Shown here: in pieces, positions 16,424-25,228 of the stretch
Layout of the letters: each line of letters begins with the position of its first letter
Numbering within the stretch: the first letter of the stretch is position 1
Source: Paenibacillus fonticola DSM 21315
GTDB lineage: Bacteria > Bacillota > Bacilli > Paenibacillales > Paenibacillaceae
Length of the DNA: 64,000 bases
Assembly (NCBI RefSeq): GCF_000381905.1
Contig: NZ_KB907255.1
Coordinates: 24,638 to 88,637 of the forward strand
Direction: 5' to 3'
Notes under the pieces: model-generated
What the model was told of the DNA's origin: nothing
Seen by the model: the letters and a program-made list of their open reading frames with translations, nothing else
The model's database searches: none
Position numbers and translations under genes: made by a program

Positions 16424-19400
16424 TTATGAATACAGCCATACCCGCATTAAGGAGAGCAGCTGATCCGTCTGGATCGGCTTCTTCACATAATCGGATGCGC
16501 CGGCCTCGATACATTTTGAACGATCCTCCTTCATCGCCTTCGCCGTTAATGCAATAATTGGCAATTTCATAAATTCCGGCTTTTCACGGATGCGCCGCAT
16601 CGCTTCATAACCGTCCATCTCCGGCATCATCATATCCATCAATACAAGGTCGAAGTCGCCCTGCTCTTCCAATATTTCAATCGCTTCCCGGCCATTCTCC
16701 GCGTAAACGACATTCATCCGGTAGCTCTCGAGGACACTGGACAGCGCAAACACGTTGCGGACATCGTCATCAACTAGCAATATTTTCTTGCCTTCGAACA
16801 ACTCTTCCTTGTTGTGCAGCTTCTGTAGTATTCGCCGCTTGTCCTCCGGCAAATTCGCTTCTACCCGATGCAGGAATAGCGTTGTTTCATCCAGCAGCCT
16901 TTCCGGCGATTTAACATCTTTAATAATGATGGACTCGGCATATTTGCGCAGCCGGGTCTCTTCCTTCGCATCCAAATCTTTGCCTGTATAAATAATGATC
17001 GGCAAATCATGCAGGCTCTCGTCATCGCGAATTTGATCCAGCATTTCAAAGCCGGTCATATCCGTCAGCATCAGATCGAGCACCATGCAGTCGTAATGCT
17101 TGTTGCGCAGTTCCGCAAGCGCTTCAGCGCCCGTAGAGACGGCCGTAATCGCCACATCATCATGACCGATCAGTTCGATGATGGATTTTTGCTGAATTTC
17201 ATCATCTTCTACGATGAGCAAGTGCTTCAGACTTTTTTCCGTATATGATTCGATATAAGTGAACGCCTGCTCCAAATGTTCTCTCGATGACGGCTTGCGC
17301 AAATAGGCAATCGCTCCCATCATTAAACCCTGCTTCACATCATCGACAACCGATATTACATGTACAGGAATATGTCTTGTTTTAGCGCTGCTCTTCAGCT
17401 CGTTAAGAATGGACCAGCCGTCCATAACCGGCAGCTGGATATCCAATATGATGGCATCCGGCAAATATTGATGAGCAAGCTGCAGGCCATCGTCCCCTTG
17501 AATTGCTACCAGCCCTTTAAAGCCGTGGTTACGCGACATTTCCAGCAATATTTTTGCAAAAGTAGTATCGTCCTCTATAATCAGCAGCACTTTATCCTCA
17601 GTTGCAATAGCCTCCCTGTCATCATCGATCGGATTTGGGGCTGGCGCATGCTCCCCCGCTGGAACAGGAAGCGCATAGGCTCCTTTAACCGGCACTGCTG
17701 CCTTCGCAGGAGCCGTACTCGCCGCTGCCGCTTCTCTGCTCGCCGCGAACAGCTTGTGACTCGCTTCCTTAGGCAGATAAAGCGTAAAGCTGCTGCCCTC
17801 CCCTTCCCTCGTCTCCAGGCCGATTCCTCCTCCAAGCAGCGAGGAAAGCCCACGGCTAATCGAGAGGCCGAGGCCGGTTCCGCCATATTTCCGGCTGGTC
17901 GTTCCATCCACCTGCTGAAACGCCTCAAAGATCAACTCCGTCTTGTCTTTAGGCACACCGATGCCTGTATCTCTTACCGTCAAAGCCAAATATTCGCGGC
18001 CGCGCTCCAAATAGCTGGGCAATTCCTCTTGCGGCGCTATTTTAATCAGGAGAGCCACTTCTCCATCGGTCGTAAACTTAAATGCGTTGGAGAGCAAGTT
18101 GCGCAAAATCTGCTTGACGCGATGCCCATCCGTCGTAATGCGCTTCGGCACTTCCGGACTTACCTCGATCCGCAAATCAACCCCTTTGCTCTCTGCAACA
18201 GGCTGAAAATTCTGTATTGTGAATTTTTCCAGCTCCTCAATACTGACCGCTTCCTGATTGACCTCCATTTTGCCCGCATCGACTTTGGATAAATCGAGGA
18301 TTTCATCGATCATTTTCAGTAAATCCGTCCCGGACATATGAATGGTCTGCGCATATTCAACCTGCTTTGGCGTCAAATTGTTATCCTTGTTCTCCGAAAG
18401 GAGCTGCGACAAGATGAGCAGGCTGTTCAGCGGCGTTCTTAACTCGTGCGACATATTGGCCAAAAATTCGGACTTGTATTTACTCGTTACGGCGAGCTGT
18501 GAAGCATGGCGCTCCAATTCATCCTTCGTTCTCTCGATTTCCTCATTCTTCTCTTTAACTTCCTGAACTTGCTCTTCAAGGGCCCGCGTCTTGGCGATCA
18601 GCTCCGTATTGTAATGCTCCAGTTCCTCCTGCTGACGCTGCAGCAGTTCTTCCGACCGCTTTAACGCCGCGGTTTGCTTCTCCATGCCTTCGTTCGAGCG
18701 GCGCAGCTCCTCCTGCTGTGTTTGCAGCTCCTCGGATTGGACCTGCAGTTCCTCCGTCAATGCCTGGGATTCGCGCAGCAGCTCTTCGACGCGCAGCCTC
18801 CGATTAACGTTGTTTAACACGATGCCCAAATTATTGGCAAGCTCTGACAGCAGCTGCTCTTCCAGCGCGGTGAACGGATCGAGGCTGGCCAGTTCCACGA
18901 CGCCCAGAAACTCCTCCTCGAACATGATGGGATAGATCACTATATGCGCAGGGCTTGCTTCTCCCAATGCCGAGCGAACCGGCAAATAGTCTGCAGGAAC
19001 ATCCTGCAAGGAAAGCGGCTTCCGGTCTAATGCGACCTGACCGATCAGGCCCTCGCCAACCTGGAATACGGGCGGGGAATTCAGCTCTCCTTTTTTGGCG
19101 TAGGTGCCTGCCAGGAATAATTCATCCGGATTTTCGCTTTCTTTCCTAATATAAATCGCGCCCGCATTCCCGCCGATGACCGGAGTGAACTCATTAATGA
19201 ACATTTGCGAAATTTGCTCCAATGAGTTAATGCCATGAAGCAGTTCGGTAATGCGGGCCAGATTCGAATTAATCCAGGATTGATCTTTCTGCTGTTGGAT
19301 AAACTTCTGTTCAATCTTCTGCTTCTCCCATAAATCCTCTGACAGTTCTTGAAAGGCGCTGGCAATGCTGCCGATTTCGTCTTTCGTCTTTACCGTGAGC

Positions 19401-20098
19401 CTACGGATCTCTTCCCATTTTCCGTTGCCAAAATATTTAACCATTGAATTTACAGTATTCAAGCCCTTGGCTATGCTGGGCAGAATCCAAAGAACGATGG
19501 CAAGTCCCAGCAGCAAGCCGACAGCCATTGTAGCGATCGTAATTTGTATGGAACGCTCATAAGCGGCGTTCGCCTCGACAATTTCTTTCTCGATTTGGAC
19601 ATCCAAATAATCCCTCAGCTCATTCAAGCTGTTCAAGAGATGATCCTGGATATTCTGTCCCGCGGTAAGCCGGTACTCATTCGCTCTGTCATATTCACCA
19701 TTCGTTAATAGACTAATAAGGCGGGTTTGATAGCTTTTGAAATCCAGGCTTGCTTCCTCAATCTTTCTAATGATTTGCCGGTCCTCGCCAGTATTCAAGC
19801 TGCTGCTTAACTGCTGCAAATTTTGCTGCGCCGACTCTTCCTTGCTTTGGAGCCTGGCGTTCTCCTGGCTAATATAGTCCGGGTCCTCCACCTGTGCCAT
19901 ATTTGTAAGTATCCGGGCCATATCGTTTACATCGCCGCGCATAGCCGTAGAAGCTTTTACCTTTAAATAACCATCACTATACACATGGTCTAACTGGGCA
20001 TTCATAAAATGAAGCCGGTCATAGCCGGCAAAGGTCAGCACCAGCATGATGATCAGCAGCGAACTGAAGCCGATCACTAATTTACTTCTGATTTTCAT
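16424..20098 (-). CDS. large hybrid sensor kinase with HAMP, GAF and three receivers (RsbK-like)
   Basis: The protein is 1224 aa. Membrane segments lie at about 7-26 and 186-208, with an extracytoplasmic helical sensor between them. HAMP follows (about 209-262), then GAF (about 293-432) and a long coiled coil with a QEELR-type repeat (435-540). HisKA has His551 (ANMSHELRTP). The ATPase has NLLSNAFKF near 667, DTGIG at 710 and GGTGLGL at 739. Three receivers follow, with Asp886, Asp1008 and Asp1155. All catalytic residues look intact. Its start overlaps the upstream phosphatase stop (ATGA). It probably senses envelope or cytoplasmic stress and passes phosphate to the RR-phosphatase. The coiled coil is Glu/Gln-rich, a plausible target for CheR methylation. 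Confidence 0.9.
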   Translation of the reverse strand: MKIRSKLVIGFSSLLIIMLVLTFAGYDRLHFMNAQLDHVYSDGYLKVKASTAMRGDVNDMARILTNMAQVEDPDYISQENARLQSKEESAQQNLQQLSSSLNTGEDRQIIRKIEEASLDFKSYQTRLISLLTNGEYDRANEYRLTAGQNIQDHLLNSLNELRDYLDVQIEKEIVEANAAYERSIQITIATMAVGLLLGLAIVLWILPSIAKGLNTVNSMVKYFGNGKWEEIRRLTVKTKDEIGSIASAFQELSEDLWEKQKIEQKFIQQQKDQSWINSNLARITELLHGINSLEQISQMFINEFTPVIGGNAGAIYIRKESENPDELFLAGTYAKKGELNSPPVFQVGEGLIGQVALDRKPLSLQDVPADYLPVRSALGEASPAHIVIYPIMFEEEFLGVVELASLDPFTALEEQLLSELANNLGIVLNNVNRRLRVEELLRESQALTEELQVQSEELQTQQEELRRSNEGMEKQTAALKRSEELLQRQQEELEHYNTELIAKTRALEEQVQEVKEKNEEIERTKDELERHASQLAVTSKYKSEFLANMSHELRTPLNSLLILSQLLSENKDNNLTPKQVEYAQTIHMSGTDLLKMIDEILDLSKVDAGKMEVNQEAVSIEELEKFTIQNFQPVAESKGVDLRIEVSPEVPKRITTDGHRVKQILRNLLSNAFKFTTDGEVALLIKIAPQEELPSYLERGREYLALTVRDTGIGVPKDKTELIFEAFQQVDGTTSRKYGGTGLGLSISRGLSSLLGGGIGLETREGEGSSFTLYLPKEASHKLFAASREAAAASTAPAKAAVPVKGAYALPVPAGEHAPAPNPIDDDREAIATEDKVLLIIEDDTTFAKILLEMSRNHGFKGLVAIQGDDGLQLAHQYLPDAIILDIQLPVMDGWSILNELKSSAKTRHIPVHVISVVDDVKQGLMMGAIAYLRKPSSREHLEQAFTYIESYTEKSLKHLLIVEDDEIQQKSIIELIGHDDVAITAVSTGAEALAELRNKHYDCMVLDLMLTDMTGFEMLDQIRDDESLHDLPIIIYTGKDLDAKEETRLRKYAESIIIKDVKSPERLLDETTLFLHRVEANLPEDKRRILQKLHNKEELFEGKKILLVDDDVRNVFALSSVLESYRMNVVYAENGREAIEILEEQGDFDLVLMDMMMPEMDGYEAMRRIREKPEFMKLPIIALTAKAMKEDRSKCIEAGASDYVKKPIQTDQLLSLMRVWLYS

Positions 20099-21264
20099 TC
20101 GCCAATCTCCTTTTCTTTAAGCCTGATCCACACAAGACATTTATCATCTTCTCGTTCCTGTGAATGACCTTCATCGAAAAATAAACGCTGCATCTGATCT
20201 TTGTCCAGCGTATGGCTACCGCTCAGCGTCTGCTCCAGAAACTGAATCTGCTCCTCCTGGGTTCCTTCCATTACCTCCATCAAACCGTCCGTATAGAGCG
20301 CAATATGACCTTCGCCCTCATAAGAAACCGTATGGGTGCTCGCTTCAATTTTATCGAACAATCCGACCGGAGGACAAACCGTTTCCAGCCTCGTCACACT
20401 GCCATTTCCTTGAAAAAATAGCGCCGGAGGATGCCCTGCATTCACGTAATCAATTTTCTTAAACTTCGTATCTACGACAAGATAAATGGCCGTAAAATAA
20501 TATTGCACCAACTGATTCTCAATATGAAGCTGATTGAAGCGCCTGTTTAACTCCTGAACTACTTTCTCCGGCTCGACATAAGTATTCACCGTGTCTTTCA
20601 GGACAGAGGCAATGAACATGCAAAATAAGGCCGAAGAAATTCCATGCCCCATCATATCCAGCAAAATAATTCCATATCTTCCTTCTCCAAGAGGATACCA
20701 AGAATACAAGTCCCCCGCCAATTCAAAAGAAGGCTTGTACAGCGCATCGATTTCAAATTCCGGATCGGCAATCGCCGAGCTCAATACGGCATTTTGTACC
20801 AGTGCCGCTAATTTCAGCTCCTCCTGGATTCGCTGATCCCGTTCTCTGTGCCAGTCCTTCTCTTGCTTGAGCCTTAGAGCCAGGCGGATTCTGGCCATAA
20901 GTTCCACTTTGTTAATCGGCTTCGTAACATAATCAACGGCTCCGGCATCAAGCGCTTCGGCCAGCTTCTTGGAATCTCCTACCGCGGTCACCATAATAAT
21001 CGGGATATCCTTCAGTCCTTCATACTGTTGAATGACACGACAGGCGCTAATGCCGTCCATTTCTGGCATCATCATATCCAGAAGGATCAAATCGATATCC
21101 GAGGAACCCGGCATAATCTTAACTCCAGTGCCTTCAATGCCTAACTGCTCAAACATTTCTGCGGCAGAATAGGCTGCCACTGTATTTCTATAACTTTCCT
21201 TCTTTAAAATTTCCCGAATAATAATGATATTTGTCGGGTTATCATCTACGATTAAAATTTTCAT
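20095..21264 (-). CDS. response regulator with PP2C phosphatase domain (RsbY/RsbU-like)
   Basis: The protein is 389 aa from the ATG at 21264, which follows AAGGAG; a longer frame up to 21285 lacks a ribosome site. The N-terminal receiver (1-125) has Asp63 in LILLDMMMPEMDG. The C-terminal half is a PPM/SpoIIE-type phosphatase with ELAGDLYSWY and LDMMGHGISSAL, which bring the metal-binding acids. This REC-PP2C layout is that of RsbY, which dephosphorylates RsbV-P when activated by RsbK. It is the first gene of the operon and is translationally coupled to the large kinase. Confidence 0.9.
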   Translation of the reverse strand: MKILIVDDNPTNIIIIREILKKESYRNTVAAYSAAEMFEQLGIEGTGVKIMPGSSDIDLILLDMMMPEMDGISACRVIQQYEGLKDIPIIMVTAVGDSKKLAEALDAGAVDYVTKPINKVELMARIRLALRLKQEKDWHRERDQRIQEELKLAALVQNAVLSSAIADPEFEIDALYKPSFELAGDLYSWYPLGEGRYGIILLDMMGHGISSALFCMFIASVLKDTVNTYVEPEKVVQELNRRFNQLHIENQLVQYYFTAIYLVVDTKFKKIDYVNAGHPPALFFQGNGSVTRLETVCPPVGLFDKIEASTHTVSYEGEGHIALYTDGLMEVMEGTQEEQIQFLEQTLSGSHTLDKDQMQRLFFDEGHSQEREDDKCLVWIRLKEKEIGE

Positions 21265-21317
21265 AAAAAATCTCCTTATAATCAAAATATAAACGATCCT
21301 GATGAGTGGGAATAACC

Positions 21318-21371
21318 AAACATAGATAAGGAATGGGGCAATCGTGCTGTCCCCATTCCTTATCTATGTTT
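21318..21371. terminator. Perfect 21-bp inverted repeat upstream of the sigma-B locus
   Basis: The arms at 21318-21338 and 21351-21371 are perfectly complementary (21 bp, 12-base loop; arm begins AAACATAGATAAGG). It lies between the general stress gene and the first gene of the sigma-B operon, both on the minus strand. It is probably the terminator of the former, though the T run is short. Confidence 0.6.
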
Positions 21372-21406
21372 ATTTCCTCTCGCTCAGGCCGGAAGACCAT
21401 GTTCAT

Positions 21407-21751
21407 TTATGCAAAATGCCGTGCAATGACAAGCACTTTCCCTAAATCCAGCTCTTTCTCATAGAAGGCGGCCTCCGTCTCCGTAAAGCCTAGCGAAACG
21501 ATTTTGGCCCGCAGTTCATCCCCGCGTGAACGAAACAGGTTGGCGATGGCATCGAAAACGCCTTCTTCCTTAATGCCGATTTCACTTGCATCAGAAGTAT
21601 CTGCAATCCTACCCGTACGATCCGGATCATGTGCGAGAACGTAGATATGATCCTTAACATATCCTGCAGACCGAAGCTCATGAACAGCTTCCACTGCCTG
21701 AACTCCATTTTGAACTACTCTGGCAAAAGCTTTCTTGTCCGTCGTACTCAT
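21407..21751 (-). CDS. general stress protein, YflT domain
   Basis: The 114-aa soluble protein matches the YflT/general-stress-protein-17M family: VQAVEAVHELRSAGY, then HDPDRTGRIADTSDASEIG and a C-terminal DLGKVLVIA. The ATG at 21751 follows AAAGGAG; the GTG at 21760 would overlap the site. A very good sigma-B promoter lies at 21816-21841, so it is a likely direct target of the neighbouring SigB. Biochemical role unknown. Confidence 0.85.
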   Translation of the reverse strand: MSTTDKKAFARVVQNGVQAVEAVHELRSAGYVKDHIYVLAHDPDRTGRIADTSDASEIGIKEEGVFDAIANLFRSRGDELRAKIVSLGFTETEAAFYEKELDLGKVLVIARHFA

Positions 21752-21815
21752 CGTTAGCACTCTCCTTTGTCTTTAATAGAGTTCTTTGGGGTCCTATCCT
21801 TCTCTATGGCTGTTA

Positions 21816-21841
21816 TTACCCGGCGCATCAAAGCATGAAAC
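21816..21841 (-). promoter_or_regulatory. Sigma-B promoter of the general stress gene
   Basis: On the minus strand: GTTTCA, 14 bp, GGGTAA. This fits the known sigma-B consensus GTTTAA-N12/15-GGGTAT. The start codon lies about 65 bases downstream. Confidence 0.75.
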
Positions 21842-21874
21842 AAGGCTGTCCGCTTTCGCTTTAGGCGTCATATT

Positions 21875-22420
21875 TCATGAAGCAATCGTGTCAAATAGAT
21901 CCACGCCTATAACGCTCCCGTTCTCGGGATCACGGTATATTTTAATAGCCGCATAGCCGCGAATGTATACGTCCCCGTCCTCGGCTTCAAAATCCGGTTC
22001 GCCAAAGGCCTTCAGCAAGCTCTGCTTCTGCAGGGTCATCCATTTCCCGTTGACTTTAATTTTTGTTGGAGATGAACCGACATGCACATAATAGACCAGA
22101 TCCTCGTACAAGCCGACCGCGATATCCTCATATTGGTATTCAGTATAGCCTGAATAAGTATCCTTATTTACCGAAAGCGGCTTTCCCTTTTTTCTAACGA
22201 CACTTTCCCGATTGTCGTATAAGGTAACATCCCCCATCGAATGAAAATCGTCGACCGTAGAGGCCGTACTGTCCTCGCTCATTGACGATAATTTAGAAGA
22301 AGTTTGCTGTTCCAGGACAAGTTTCACAGATAGCAGTGGAGCGCTGTCCACGGCAGCAGCCGGATCATGGCCTGCAGATGCAGATAGCAGCCCTAACAGC
22401 ACTAGCATCATGTTCAGCAT
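21875..22420 (-). CDS. secreted or lipophilic hypothetical protein
   Basis: The protein is about 181 aa. It opens with a hydrophobic run (MLNMMLVLLGLLSASA) resembling a short signal peptide. The mature part has MGDVTLYDNRESVVRKKGKP, then a YEDIAVGLYEDLVYYVHVG block and LLKAFGEPDFE. The layout is like small extracytoplasmic beta-rich domains found in Paenibacillus, but I cannot name a family. GAGGG before the ATG at 22420 decides the start. It begins about 50 bases after the DUF948 gene and is probably in the same sigma-B transcript. Confidence 0.6.
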   Translation of the reverse strand: MLNMMLVLLGLLSASAGHDPAAAVDSAPLLSVKLVLEQQTSSKLSSMSEDSTASTVDDFHSMGDVTLYDNRESVVRKKGKPLSVNKDTYSGYTEYQYEDIAVGLYEDLVYYVHVGSSPTKIKVNGKWMTLQKQSLLKAFGEPDFEAEDGDVYIRGYAAIKIYRDPENGSVIGVDLFDTIAS

Positions 22421-22471
22421 TATCATCACCCTCTTCTTTTAGAAACTTGCCTATCCCGTCATCTTCAAGTG

Positions 22472-22999
22472 TCAGGAGCGATATTTATTCCATACACCGG
22501 AAGCTATGTCTACCCATTTCATCCAGCCAGGGTCTGACTTAGAATTTACAGCACCGGTATAAGCTTCATTATAACTATGCATTGAACGATCTATCGGAGC
22601 GCCGCCGGCCTGAACCGTTTGACCTTCATTGGACTGCTGAGCCTGTTGAGCCCGTTGTTCCGGTTTTACAGCGGGTTTCTTCATCCGCCCGATGAGCGAG
22701 GACGATACCTGCTTAGCCGCCAGCGTCACTTCGCTCAGCACATCTCCAATATTTTTCACAGAATCAAGCACAGGGTCCAACTGCTTCATCTTATGCTCCA
22801 CATCTACCGTAATGCTGTTGGCCTGCCTGACGACCTGCTTTACTTCATAACTGAGCTCGTCAACCGTTTTCTGGATTTCCTGAAGCGTCTGGGTCGTCTT
22901 ATCCAGAGACTGCTCCGCTGCTTTCAATGTTTTTACCAGGAAAATAACAAGTACAACAAAAGCTACAGCAATGAGTGCAACACTTATTTGCCAAATCAT
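22472..22999 (-). CDS. DUF948 family protein, YtxG-like general stress protein
   Basis: The 175-aa protein has one N-terminal membrane anchor (about 4-24), then a long heptad-rich coiled coil with the DUF948 blocks LQEIQKTVDELSYEVKQV and DSVKNIGDVLSEVTLAAKQV, and a Gln-rich tail. YtxG is sigma-B dependent in B. subtilis; here GTTTCG-N14-GGGTAA lies just upstream. Its usual partner, a YtxH protein, is encoded separately at 9.5 kb. Confidence 0.88.
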   Translation of the reverse strand: MIWQISVALIAVAFVVLVIFLVKTLKAAEQSLDKTTQTLQEIQKTVDELSYEVKQVVRQANSITVDVEHKMKQLDPVLDSVKNIGDVLSEVTLAAKQVSSSLIGRMKKPAVKPEQRAQQAQQSNEGQTVQAGGAPIDRSMHSYNEAYTGAVNSKSDPGWMKWVDIASGVWNKYRS

Positions 23000-23045
23000 A
23001 CGTTTCCCTCTCTTTCCTGTACCTGATACACTCGGTACTCCATAG

Positions 23046-23071
23046 TTACCCTTGGTTTTTCTTGCCGAAAC
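23046..23071 (-). promoter_or_regulatory. Sigma-B promoter of the DUF948 gene
   Basis: On the minus strand: GTTTCG, 14 bp, GGGTAA, about 45 bases before the start. It has the same spacing and -10 as the promoter at 21816-21841. Confidence 0.75.
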
Positions 23072-23110
23072 AAAGGCAATTCACTACATCTCCGTCGAAA
23101 AACACCTCTT

Positions 23111-23136
23111 GTTTCATCCAGAATTCCCCCGGTTAA
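23111..23136 (+). promoter_or_regulatory. Possible sigma-B promoter of the DUF1328 gene
   Basis: GTTTCA, 14 bp, GGTTAA on the plus strand, back to back with the DUF948 promoter. The -10 has one change from GGGTAA. The gene begins 139 bases downstream, which implies a long leader. Confidence 0.5.
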
Positions 23137-23274
23137 TGACAACTACAAGCGGCGGAATGCCGGATACGGACTGCCTGACCAGGTTCGTGTTCCGCATAGA
23201 GCATTGTACGCATAGCGCCTGCTCCGCTTAAGCTTCATACTACACTATTTTACTATGAAGGAAAGGTGATTATC

Positions 23275-23439
23275 ATGTTGAAATGGTCCGTTATTTTTCT
23301 GATGGTAGCCATAATTGCAGGGATTTTCGGTTTCTTTAATATCGTCGCCGCTGCGGCTACGATTGCCAAAGTACTCTTTTTCATTTTTTTGGTGCTGTTC
23401 GTCATATCACTTTTCACCGGACGCAGCCGCTCACTTTAA
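23275..23439 (+). CDS. DUF1328 small membrane protein (YtjA-like)
   Basis: This 54-aa protein was found by direct translation. It has two membrane segments, with the DUF1328 pattern: [20 protein letters not shown], then [20 protein letters not shown] and a short basic end. The family is widespread and linked to stress, with no known biochemical role. GGAAAGGTG precedes the ATG. A strong terminator follows at 23557, so it is monocistronic. Confidence 0.85.
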   Translation: MLKWSVIFLMVAIIAGIFGFFNIVAAAATIAKVLFFIFLVLFVISLFTGRSRSL

Positions 23440-23556
23440 CCGCTAGATTACAAGCTTAATGACAAAGTTGCATCCAGATAAACCCTAGCAGGATACAACC
23501 TGGCGAGTTAGAAAATAGGTTAGATGGGGGCTGTCCAGTAGGTCCCTAAAATAATA

Positions 23557-23596
23557 ATTAGACGGAAAACATTGCGTTTTCCGTCTAATTTTTTTT
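23557..23596 (+). terminator. Terminator after the DUF1328 gene
   Basis: ATTAGACGGAAAAC and GTTTTCCGTCTAAT form a perfect 14-bp stem with a 5-nt loop, followed by a run of eight T. Confidence 0.9.
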
Positions 23597-23733
23597 ACAT
23601 ATCTGCTTTTACTAGTCTGAGGTGTGAGTGCTGGTGTGAGGTAGTTCGTTGTCGGCAGCTGGTGGTTGTTTATCGGCTGTGCGCAGGTGGATGAGTGTCT
23701 ATGTATTTTTTGGCAACTGGATATATGCGATCC

Positions 23734-23916
23734 TATCGGACACAGGGGGCGCTATTTGTGAAATAACGAGGAAGCTGGAGAGCTAACGGACCTGCGTTCC
23801 GCTATCGCACCCCAAAACATGTCATTTACAATAAATTTGTCCAAATAGCGGAGCCAGGGTCCGCAAGTATGGAGAAAGAGGGCTATTTCAACAAATAGCG
23901 GATCTGGTGTCCGTTA
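23734..23916. repeat. Four copies of a TAGCGGA...TCCG intergenic module
   Basis: A 22-bp module of the form CAAATAGCGGA-N7-TCCG occurs at 23842-23863 and 23892-23913 on plus, and as reverse complement at 23734-23758 and 23784-23805. The two halves thus face each other. No ORF runs through. It looks like a short repeat family spread between genes; I recall similar modules in Paenibacillus intergenic DNA. Confidence 0.7.
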
Positions 23917-23949
23917 CGAGTGACCAGTCCTTCGAGTTCTGCCAATTCC

Positions 23950-23994
23950 GTCAGTCTCGTCAGTCTCGTCAGTCTCGTCAGTCTCATCACTCTC
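23950..23994. repeat. 9-bp tandem repeat GTCAGTCTC
   Basis: Four perfect copies of GTCAGTCTC and one altered copy, in the non-coding stretch 23440-24073. Apart from the terminator, the four-module repeat and this tract, I see no gene there. Confidence 0.9.
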
Positions 23995-24073
23995 ATTTCT
24001 CATGACTCTCACCAATTCCACTAACCCCTTTTTATTGCAATATATTTCATAAGCTTAAGCAAGTACGGCAGTT

Positions 24074-24658
24074 TCAGTAAGAGGTTAAGTAGCTGGCGAT
24101 TTCCAGCCAGTCGAATGTAAGCCTGAGGGTCATGCTGCGGTCATGAAAAGCGATTTCCTTCACCGCAACAATGTCTGGCATGTAAGATTCCAAATGGATC
24201 TCCAGCCGTTCCAGCCCCAATAGCTGCGGGGATATTGAAACCTGCCTTACGCGCACAGCTTCAGGCGTCAATTCCAACTGGCCTGCCGAATATTCCATCC
24301 GATAATGAACCGCCGCACCGAATTCCGCCCTTCCCCACGAACCGCTCATGTGAACGAGAAGCATATCGCCGTCAAGCTGAAAATCCGCGCCTGTTACACT
24401 GATGGGCAGCTCATAGCGCTGTAATTCCTTCACCAGTTTCGCCTTGGCCAGGCTGTTGAACTCTGCCTCGCTCAGCTCTAGCTCGGGTTTGCGCGTTTCA
24501 AGCATCTGCGTAAGCTTGTCCTTCCAAACGATTTCGGAATAGTTCATATCCAGCGTTCGTTCTGGACGGACATATAGTATTACGATCGTCACCAGCAAAA
24601 CTGCAAAAAGTAGGAACAATATCAGACTAAATCCCCATCGAAATCGCCTTTTTCTCAT
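24074..24658 (-). CDS. DUF2140 / YpmS-like membrane-anchored protein
   Basis: The 194-aa protein has a basic start (MRKRRFRWG) and one membrane segment (about 10-30). The outer domain is rich in short amphipathic strands with WKDKLTQML and FQLDGDMLLVHMSGSWGRAEFG. This layout matches YpmS/DUF2140 proteins, predicted lipid-binding-like extracytoplasmic domains of unknown role. No signal cleavage site is evident. It is divergent from a small secreted protein gene. Confidence 0.6.
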   Translation of the reverse strand: MRKRRFRWGFSLILFLLFAVLLVTIVILYVRPERTLDMNYSEIVWKDKLTQMLETRKPELELSEAEFNSLAKAKLVKELQRYELPISVTGADFQLDGDMLLVHMSGSWGRAEFGAAVHYRMEYSAGQLELTPEAVRVRQVSISPQLLGLERLEIHLESYMPDIVAVKEIAFHDRSMTLRLTFDWLEIASYLTSY

Positions 24659-24786
24659 TTTTTCACACTCCTTTTCCAGCCTCTAAATTAAAAATAATCA
24701 TTTTGAATGATTCTTTAGTTGCTTGATTGTTTATTAGATAAATACGAACATGTATACAATCAAATATATTCGAGGAGGAGTTATCA

Positions 24787-25110
24787 TTGAAAAAATTTAC
24801 CGCTATTACCGCTGCCGTCGTACTTTCTGCCGCTCTGGCTACAGCTGTCTCAGCAGCCGAGTCTGATTCCGTCATTCTGAACCTGGAAGAGCCGCTTATC
24901 CAGGCACAGGACACGGTGATCGCCCCGAATCCGATTAACCTGCAGGACATTACTAAGCTCTATGCCAATCCGAACGGGGATGCGATTAACGCTCTCGCTC
25001 CGCAGCTCGTCCACCCAACGGGACAAGTCATCAACGATTGGGTTGAAATATATACTTGGCTTGGCAAGGCCTGGATTCAAATTCCAGATTATGTTCCGGA
25101 CTATAGCTAA
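24787..25110 (+). CDS. small secreted hypothetical protein (TTG start)
   Basis: The 107-aa protein has a clear signal peptide: MKKFTAITAAVVLSAALATA with likely cleavage after VSA. The mature part of about 83 residues ends with WVEIYTWLGKAWIQIPDYVP, rich in Trp, Tyr and Pro. I do not recognise a family. A GAGGAGGAG site lies at the right distance from the TTG, and no ATG start fits. It is single, with a hairpin terminator after it. Confidence 0.75.
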   Translation: MKKFTAITAAVVLSAALATAVSAAESDSVILNLEEPLIQAQDTVIAPNPINLQDITKLYANPNGDAINALAPQLVHPTGQVINDWVEIYTWLGKAWIQIPDYVPDYS

Positions 25111-25141
25111 TTTATATCATAATCATTCATTTTCTGCACAA

Positions 25142-25189
25142 AATCGCTCCGCAGCGCAAAGGATTCCCCCTTTATGCCGCGGAGCGATT
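25142..25189. terminator. Hairpin between the secreted protein gene and the NlpC gene
   Basis: AATCGCTCCGC and GCGGAGCGATT pair perfectly (11 bp) around a 26-base loop, between convergent genes. Confidence 0.65.
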
Positions 25190-25228
25190 GATGATTAAAA
25201 GGCTTAAAAACCTTAATAGTGCAATTTA

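Noticed and set aside
17360..18292. 310-codon plus-strand frame opposite the large kinase
   Set aside because: It is the antisense shadow of a conserved kinase gene and its product has no recognisable pattern.
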